Below the pieces are notes generated by a model. The model was not told where the DNA came from, searched no databases, and saw only the letters and a program-made list of their open reading frames with translations. Both the position numbers and the translations under genes were made by a program. A stretch of DNA of 64,000 nucleotides, taken from the NCBI GenBank assembly GCA_032622095.1, contig CP136061.1:63861127-63925126 (forward strand). Reading direction: 5' to 3'. The DNA is from Siphonodentalium dalli. Taxonomy: Eukaryota > Mollusca > Scaphopoda > Gadilida > Siphonodentaliidae. Shown here piece after piece: positions 57,350-64,000 of this stretch (position 1 is its first letter; each line of letters begins with the position of its first letter).

Positions 57350-58113
57350 GGGGGTCGGAGTGTTTCTAGGTGGTATTTGGGGCGGGCCACCCACCCATGC
57401 CGTCAAATCGGTCGAAATCCTTACCGTTCTCGAAATTGGTCCATACCCCATATTCACCACCTCGGGGTGGCACCCCCCGGGGGTGATGGGTGGGGGGTCG
57501 GGGTGTTTCTAGGTTGTATTTGGGGCGGGCCACCCACCCACGCCGTCAAATCGGTCGAAATCCTTACCGTTCTCGAAAATGGTCCATACCCCATTTTCAC
57601 CCCCTCGGGGTGGCACCCCCGGGGGTGATGAGTGGGGGTCGGGGTGTTTCTAGGTGGTATTTGGGGCGGGCCACCCACCCATGCCGTCAAATCGGTCGAA
57701 ATCCTTACCGTTCTCGAAAATGGTCCATACCCCATTTTCACCCCCTCGGGGTGGCACCCCCCGGGGTGATGGGTGGGGGGTCGGGGTGTTTCTATGTGGT
57801 ATTTGGGGCGGGCCACCCACCCATGCCGTCAAATCGGTCGAAATCCTTACCGTTCTCGAAAATGGTCCATACCCCATTTTCACCCCCTCGGGGTGACACC
57901 CCCCGGGGGTGATGGGTGGGGGGTCGGGGTGTTTCTAGGTGGTATTTGGGGCGGGCCACCCACCCATGCCGTCAAATCGGTCGAAATCCTTACCGTTCTC
58001 GAAAATGGTTCATACCCCATTTTCACCCCCCGGGGGTGATGGGTGGGGGTCGGGGTGTTTCTAGGTGGTATTTGGGGCGGGCCACCCACCCATGCCGTCA
58101 AATCGGTCGAAAG
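57350..58113. repeat. Minisatellite array D, inverted relative to arrays A-C
   Basis: Five to six units of the same 139-142-bp repeat, now reading gccgtcaaatcggtcgaaat, cttaccgttctcgaaaatgg, ggcaccccccgggggtgat. The right edge is abrupt at aaatcggtcgaaa|gcgacat (58113). With arrays A-C it brackets the zinc-finger arrays as an inverted repeat. Confidence 0.92.
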
Positions 58114-59047
58114 CGACATTTTTGAAAATAAGGAATAAGGAATAGGGAATAAGTTACAATTGTCATGTCTGTACTATTGTTCAACTAAAGTTAAGCAATT
58201 CGATGGTGTAATACAACATTTGTGTATGAGCCACCGGGAGAATGAAGTTAATATTAGGCGCCGATTTTCTGAGGACGGAAGGGAGTTTTATCGCACAAAA
58301 ACTATTCCTGGCCTCATACCGCTACATCTTGATTCGTCTGGGAAACGAATTATTGCGAATAATAACACCGAGACTGTTTGCGTTTCTATATATGTGTCCA
58401 ATGACACTAAACGTCTTAAGCTGGTGTGATAAAACAATCAGACTCCACATCCAATGTCTCTAATTTCGCAGATACACGTATACCTGGATGTTATCCTGTC
58501 AGCACACACAACACAACACCGAGACCAGAGAGACAAATACATGTAACGTTGGCCACGCGACGAAAGAGAGCAAAACAAATGAAATATTCTTATTTAAAAT
58601 GAACAATTTATCGGACTACGAACGATAACTATGCGAGAATATAACCATGGTTATCCCACATGTCTTAGTGGCGTATAAAGAAGCCAACCTGCTTGCCACC
58701 TTTTCCAGCTTCCTTACATTGGTTAGCGAAGGGATTTTAAGTTTGCGACATATAAGCCATCTACTTCAATGTGACTTCGTCAACTTTCTATCATCAGGTG
58801 ACAGTCAAAAAATGAGATACCATAACCAAGAAACTTTGCGATTTTGGCAAATTGGCTATAAACTATTCCACGGTCGTTGTATTCGCTTCATGGGTGGACC
58901 AAAGCACTTCGGTCAAATATTAGAAGGTTTGCGACTCGACCGATTGAATGCCGCGATAATACACATACGAATGGGCATTGGGTCAAAAAATAAAATGGAA
59001 CGCGATTTAACAAAGATAGTTTTAATAGATTGTATTCATGAACGTAA
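58114..59047. other. Sequence between minisatellite and zinc-finger fragment
   Basis: Begins with 'aaggaataaggaatagggaa', a small low-complexity tract. A 149-codon plus-strand frame (58647-59096) has no recognisable domain and an ordinary chance length for this window. No feature is assigned. Confidence 0.4.
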
Positions 59048-59708
59048 TCACTCGTGTCCAGACTCTCGTCGGTGTCGCGACAGTCCAGATCTATAACTAT
59101 AAGATTTTCCACACTCGAACGTAAGGCTGCTGTTGTTGAGTTTGGCTTTCGCGTGGTCGCCCAGACTGTATGAAAACTCAGCTCCGCATGCGTCATATAT
59201 GTGAGCTGGAAGTGCATTGAGACATGACTGTTCTCTGACATGTCGGCGATAGGACGAAGGTGATGGAAATTTTGCCTTACACTTCTCACACTGGAAAGGA
59301 GTGATGTTTTGGTGCGCGTTATATATAGTGTGATGGATCAGCAAAGATTTTCTGATGAACGATTTGTCACACTGACCATACTTAAACTCCCTTTCATTAG
59401 AGAGCCGTTTTTATGATTTTCAGGTTGTCCTGATTAGCAAAGAGCTTCGGCTTGGTGTGAGCACTATCGTGGTGTGCTGACATCTCATCCGGCGTTTCGA
59501 GTGTTTCCGAGCACACTGAACATCTAACACGACCTAATACCGGGTGCTTTCTTCGTTTATGTCGCAATAAGGAGTGGTGCCATTGTGAGGTAAAACAGCA
59601 GTTATCACCGTTCAAAACCTGGTAGCCCTTAGATGTAGATGGCTTGGTTGGAGTTGATGTCCTCACGTTCTCTTGTGTGACCTCTGCTATTGATCCGTCC
59701 AATGGCAT
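59048..59708 (-). pseudogene. C2H2 zinc-finger gene fragment, frameshifted
   Basis: The minus frame 59708-59397 starts MPLDGSIAEVTQENVRTSTP with an acceptor-like tgcatctcaag just upstream. It holds CCFTSQWHHSLLRHKRRKH and VRCSVCSETLETPDEMSAHH (C-x2-C, H-x4-H), and ends KIIKTAL-stop. A neighbouring frame resumes at once with FKYGQCDKSFIRKSLLIHH (first Cys replaced by Tyr), FQCEKCKAKFPSPSSYRRHV, and a last decayed finger FECGKSYSYRSGLSRHRR ending at 59048. A one-base frameshift near 59397 separates the two parts, though an intron is an alternative. Likely a nucleic-acid-binding protein remnant; the fingers are unlike the 84-bp array next door. Confidence 0.65.
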
Positions 59709-61065
59709 GTGTTCTTGAGATGCAATATTTAAAACAAAAATACGATAAACAGATCTTCAAACAGATACTTTGAAAACAATGAGCTCGAAATTGGAAAAAA
59801 TCAAACGCAACTGTCAGATTATTTCAGTGAAATATGCACAATACACTAATACGGTGTTTGGCAATGCAAATACGTCATTAATTTGCCTCATTTTGTCGCC
59901 AATTTGTGTGTTTCATATTTGTTTTAAAATATCGTATAGTTCTGTCGGTTATAAAACAATGCGAACTGTGTAATATGCTCTAGAATAAATCCCACGTGAT
60001 ACGATAAGTAAAACTGACCGCTACAACTCGAGTAAAGCCCATTAAATTGATAGCAGACCACCGTCGGGCAGTACCCTTACCACCTGCAGACGGTATCATT
60101 TGGAAGCGCGGGTCACCTGCGAACGTTACCATTGAAAATCTATTGACCTTGATTTTTTGATCCAGGGAGAATTGGCCATCAAAAGATTAATCAATTCGCT
60201 TCAGTATCTATTTAGCGTTAAAATGAGTGGATAATCGTAAGTCCATGACAAAATCATCCAGGTTTTTTATTAGTTATTCGTCCGATTGTGAAAATTGTGA
60301 TAAAAGTCCCATTCTCTCAACCAATACTACTTGTATGTTTAAAAATACATATAGTTGGTCATCTGTGGTATATTGTGTGACATTTCCTTTAGCAAAAACT
60401 CACCCATTATGTCTTTTCTTGATACATGTGTCCCTTGATGTCAATACTGGATATCGGCTGCCGTCTTCTCAATCATGCCGGTGTGATTGGGGTCACTGCG
60501 AACGCGTTCACGTAGTACCACAACCACTGCGACCTCGCTGTGCAGGACCGGTTCACAGGGGGTGATAGACTATGCAACTACCACAGGCGGCCATGTACGT
60601 TGTTGAATGGAACAGTTTTTATTATAGAGGCCGTCCTAACTATATACGGATATGCAAAGGCATGATTGTATGCAAGTAAATTGAATTCATAAACTTCTTG
60701 TATTTGTATTTTTGTATCTGGATTTATTCATACGCCTATAGTACATGAAGTTCGTTCTCCGTCCCCTTAGTGTATTTTTTGTCGTCTATAAAACTATCCA
60801 ATGAGTCCACAGAAGAGATGGCATAGCTAATGATTTAAAGGGGTGGGTCCCTATCTCCGAATCGGAAACAAAAATGGGGTGATATAGGTATATACCCACA
60901 GGACGGATTTTGTTTGCGCCTATATATATATATTGTCCGTGTTTTTCCTGAAGCCCCTGCGTTCAGTAAACAAATAATGAGAAGGAACATTGCAATGGTA
61001 ACCATTTCTTTGTTGAATGGACCCCGCTTCACTGAGAACCCCAACTGGTTGTTTATATCCTTTTA
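59709..61065. other. Non-coding sequence
   Basis: No exon, RNA gene or long repeat recognised. 60955-61060 (aataatgagaaggaacattg, tttctttgttgaatgga) is a diverged relative of the duplicated block at 63.2-63.5 kb. Confidence 0.45.
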
Positions 61066-61640
61066 TTACGCCACCCGTGGTGTATCTAGCGTTTCATATT
61101 TTGATATCGCATGGTGTACAGGGCGAATGTATTCTTGGAGATTGTTTGTACCTTACTTAATCGTACCGATAGAATCACGTAGATGCCGAAATTGTAAAGT
61201 TAACGCCAGCGGTGTATAATACGTTTATGAAAATATGATAAATCCTATCGATAGAGTCAGGACAGGCTCAAATTGTAAACTTAAAGTCACCGGTGTAATA
61301 ATATGTTGTTGAAAATATAAATAATCTGATAGCCTGAAAATATTGTATAACCTATTGGGAGCCCCCTGGTGTAGTGAACTGAATTGTGGGTAATTTATGG
61401 AGATTGTTTGTACCTTACTGAATCGTACCGATAGAATCACGTAGATGCCGAAATTGTAAAGTTAACGCCACCGGTGTATAATATGTTTATGATAAATCGT
61501 ATCGATAGAGTGAGGACAGGCTCAAATTGTAAACTTAAAGTCACCGGTGTAATTACGCCACCTGCATGTGGTGTATCTAGCTGCTGATATTTTGATATTG
61601 CGTGGTGGACAGGGCGAATGTATTCTTGTGGGGCTTTTAT
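61066..61640 (+). repeat. ~490-bp imperfect tandem duplication
   Basis: 'attacgccac...gtggtgtatctagc' through 'acagggcgaatgtattcttg' occurs at about 61066 and again at about 61553. In between, 'tgtttgtaccttact-aatcg', 'agaatcacgtagatgccgaa' and 'aaattgtaaacttaaagtca' occur at about 61145-61285 and 61390-61545. The shorter word 'gccaccggtgtataata' or a variant also repeats within each copy. Confidence 0.7.
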
Positions 61641-61911
61641 TTATAGAGTTGGAAATTCCGTTTATTTAAAAGTCGGAACTACGCGACCAGTAGGCCAAGT
61701 CCAGTAAAACGGTTCGTTATAGGTGCTGGTTGTTATTGTTATTTTAACGGAATTCTGAGTTGGTCATTCGCGAAACCAATATATTTTATATTCTATAATT
61801 AAAACCGTGGGTGTATAATATATGATCCTCTTTATGGATATTGTAGGAAGGTAAATTTAGCTAAAGCGGTGGGATATCTTGCAAGACAACACGTACATTT
61901 CGGTTTGCGCT

Positions 61912-62604
61912 ATAAGTGCTCAATGTTTTAAGGTGTTACACAACGTCTGATAAAAAGAGTTCTATCTGGAATATTCACACTATTTTTTCAGAGAACATGC
62001 ATAGAGTAAACATAGTCCTATCGGACTATCGTAAAGTAGTTCCGTTTAATTCGGGATTAATTAACCCTCAGACTGCCGAAACTGCCGACAATAAATTCGC
62101 TTGTTCGTGTCCCCCGAAAATCAAACTTGCCTGTTTAGAGGTCCCATTTTCGTGGCTAATGGTGATAGAATCACAATTTTTCAGTCAAGTTCATGGATAA
62201 ATTACATTACACTTAATCGGCTTATGTCCGCGGCCATAAACCTGCGTTTTGATAACAATTTATTTGAGATAAACTGTTGCGCGGGTATCGATCAGTCGGC
62301 GCTTATCGGTTGAAGTTATTATAATCGTGCAGCCTGCACGTGTTCAAATACAACAGAAAAAATATATACTATGTCAAATAAATAACGTGATCAATGGACA
62401 GACAAGTTTCATTTCCGTGGGACACGAAAAAGCGAATTTAATGTCGTCAGTTTCGGCAGTCTGAGGGTTTTAATTAATCTCCTTTACGATATCCCGATAG
62501 GACTATGTTTACTCTATGTTCTCTGAAAAAAAAATGGTGTGAATATTCCCGATAGAACTATTTTTATCAGACGTTTTGTAACACATTAAAACATTGAGCA
62601 TTTA
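61912..62604. mobile_element. ~690-bp inverted-repeat element (foldback MITE)
   Basis: The left arm (gtgctcaatgttttaaggtg, gttctatctggaatattcac, catagtcctatcgg, accctcagactgccgaaact, tcgtgtccc; 61916-62114) is mirrored by the right arm (gggacacgaaaaagcgaatt, tttcggcagtctgagggttt, ccgataggactatg, gtgaatattcccgatagaac, cacattaaaacattgagca; 62420-62602). Arms are ~190-200 bp at perhaps 85-90% identity. The ~300-bp centre is unrelated and has no coding signal. Confidence 0.75.
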
Positions 62605-63176
62605 GCGCAATTTTCTGAAATTTCGGACTATTTCGTCTATAAAAATACGATGAGCAACTGAAAATGTTTTTCAACATTCTGGAATGGGTATATGTCCATG
62701 GTATATATGTTTAAAATTTCACACATAAACTATGACAGATAACAAAGTTATAATTAGTTTTATAGGCCCACCATAAATCCCCTATAATAAACGCATGCCT
62801 CCGTAAGCACATGGCTTTGCTGTGGATACTTTCGTTCCCAGCATGCATCATTCTCGCTATTTGTAAAATGTCTATGAACAATGGCTGTGCACTCTTAGCT
62901 TTGATCCGCATTTGGAAGCATTCTGGTGTGGCGAATGAGAAACCTGCAGTAATTTATAAGCCGTAGTTCATTGTAATAATTTGAAGAATTACTTGTCTTA
63001 ACGGAATTCTGAGGCGGTCCATTCATGTAACCAATATATTTTATATTATGATTTATATTTATGGCTAATAATATGATCTTGGTGGCGTTACCATTTCTGA
63101 CTATGGTTTTCTTGTCTATATTAACACCGGGATTTGACCTTCCTTTCTTAGTCGCAATCAGTTTATAAATTTGGGA
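62605..63176. other. Non-coding sequence with a dispersed repeat
   Basis: 62999-63080 (aacggaattctgaggcggtc, gtaaccaatatattttatat) is related to 61749-61790. Nothing else recognised. Confidence 0.45.
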
Positions 63177-63520
63177 ATAATGTTTTAAGTATAACATTGC
63201 AAGTATATAATGAGAACGAACCTTGTAATAGTAACAATTTCTTTATTGAATGGATCCCACCTCATTGAGAGCTCCAACTATAGTTGTTTATATCCTTTTA
63301 TCTATTAATACCGGGATTTCGCCTTCCTTTCATCGTCGCAATCAGTTTAAACACTTGAGAATAATGTTTTAAGTATAACATTGCAAGTATATAATGAGAA
63401 CGAACTTTGTAATAGTAACAATTTCTTTATTGAATGGATCCCACCTCACTGAGAGCTCCAACTATATATAGTTCCTTTCATCTTCGCAATCGTGCGTTTA
63501 CAAATTTGGAAATAATGTGT
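63177..63520 (+). repeat. 184-bp tandem duplication
   Basis: 'tgttttaagtataacattgc' starts at 63181 and again at 63365. 'aatgagaacgaac-ttgtaat' and 'gaatggatcccacctca-tga' follow each time. Nearly identical copies, so recent. Confidence 0.75.
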
Positions 63521-64000
63521 TTGTAAAATTGCAACTTACCCACGACCTCCGAAATGGCGGCAATTAAGAAAAATTACCGCTATATTTCTTTACAGCGCCG
63601 TTTGCCTCACCAACACCATGGCTAAATGTCCAATTCAGTTGGACCAACCAATTTACCGCATAGCAATTTAGCGGGACAACGTAACCTTGCATGTTTGATA
63701 TATATGCATAAACATATAAATGTTTAGGAGTTTTAAAACTATAAAATATCTTGTCGAATGTCACAGCCACGGGGGGCCGCCACAGAATATATGACGGTAG
63801 TTTATTTCTCGCGGGGGGGGGGGGGGGTGGCTTCCAACGCGCTCCAGTCACGGTCACATCAAATTAGGGATATATAGGGAACTTCTATTTGTATCTTTAT
63901 TGTCATATTATGATCGAGAAATTTACATTCCCTGCATGACCCATGTTTGGGCCATGTAGTATTAAAATCTGAATACTGATGTATGCCTCGTCTCAGAAGG
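63521..64000. other. Non-coding right edge with a poly-G tract
   Basis: A G homopolymer lies at about 63812-63827. A consensus-like donor on the minus strand (gtaagttgc, about 63530-63538) follows 'gccgccatttcggaggtcgt', but there is no coding support for an exon. Confidence 0.4.

Larger units (their letters stand above)
54950..57352. repeat. ~2.4-kb inverted repeat (palindrome) of zinc-finger-like arrays
   Basis: The left edge 'gtttaattagtctgaaaaac', 'cagatcacatgataacccac', 'ttgcaagttttagttgaatc' (54950-55040) is mirrored at 57255-57352 ('gattcaactaaaacttgcaa', 'gtgggttatcatgtgatctg', 'cagactaattaaac'). The arms continue through the arrays to a short spacer at about 56030-56110 (tcttaataattctccttagt...). 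The right arm is ~170 bp longer, mainly because of a 336-bp internal duplication. Only here is the palindrome complete; in the two blocks to the left the right arm is truncated. Confidence 0.88.

Noticed and set aside
50476-58113. CRISPR-like array
   Set aside because: Repeats are 84 or ~140 bp, contiguous and without unique spacers, and the DNA is clearly animal with spliced exons.
58647-59096. 149-codon plus-strand frame
   Set aside because: No recognisable domain, a length expected by chance in 64 kb, and it overlaps the better supported minus-strand zinc-finger fragment.

Overview
This is eukaryotic, intron-rich, AT-rich and heavily repeat-laden animal DNA. It shows GT-AG exons of a modular extracellular protein, tyrosine-recombinase retrotransposons, a CR1-like LINE, several MITEs, and many copies of a short dispersed repeat (the 'aagtcaaaaa-gggccataactc' type with a GACG-rich tail and a terminal hairpin). 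I know that repeat style from bivalve and other molluscan genomes, so a marine mollusc, probably a bivalve, is the best guess. That is inference; no diagnostic marker gene is present.

Host gene. Eight exons on the minus strand, between 49,800 and 454, fit one gene that runs off the window at least at its 3' side. In transcript order there are four EGF-like exons (49,651-49,800; 46,957-47,079; 46,294-46,440; 45,192-45,341), a one-exon fibronectin III domain (30,991-31,269), a split FN3 (18,804-18,985 plus 957-1,152) and the start of another FN3 (454-618). Every exon has AG/GT borders and the phases agree throughout: EGF and whole-FN3 exons are 1-1, and the split FN3 uses a phase-0 internal intron. 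Neither start nor stop codon is in view. The other ~48 kb of this interval is intron, and the introns hold the mobile elements.

Elements from left to right: dispersed and tandem repeats (0-8 kb); a decayed Ngaro/DIRS-type tyrosine-recombinase retrotransposon on the plus strand (8.2-12.9 kb) with one 164-bp satellite array inside RNase H and another behind the recombinase; a pogo-type transposase fragment (16.2 kb); several MITEs (20.7-21.7, 23.5, 25.5 and 26.4 kb); a DIRS element on the minus strand with inverted terminal repeats and an internal complementary hairpin (32.2-37.3 kb); a CR1/jockey-like LINE on the minus strand (40.7-44.8 kb) split by a hAT-like insertion; a second TTAA-flanked MITE (46.5 kb); and a third 164-bp satellite array behind a recombinase 3' remnant (48.1-49.2 kb).

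The most unusual structure is at 50.3-58.1 kb, beside a 100-base assembly gap. Arrays of an 84-bp unit encode 28-residue C2H2 zinc-finger-like repeats that keep the finger framework (TG-linker, aromatic, F, L, first His) but have lost zinc ligands in every unit (C to R/S, C to Y, H to N). The arrays lie head to head as a large inverted repeat. The left part is duplicated in tandem with a ~1,975-bp period, and the whole is bracketed by oppositely oriented arrays of a 139-142-bp minisatellite whose units each carry a perfect palindrome and a G-quadruplex motif. This resembles a foldback-type element built from a captured zinc-finger gene.

The last 6 kb holds one frameshifted, more conventional C2H2 gene fragment (59.0-59.7 kb, minus), local duplications, and a ~0.7-kb inverted-repeat element (61.9-62.6 kb). 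I found no rRNA, tRNA or CRISPR.
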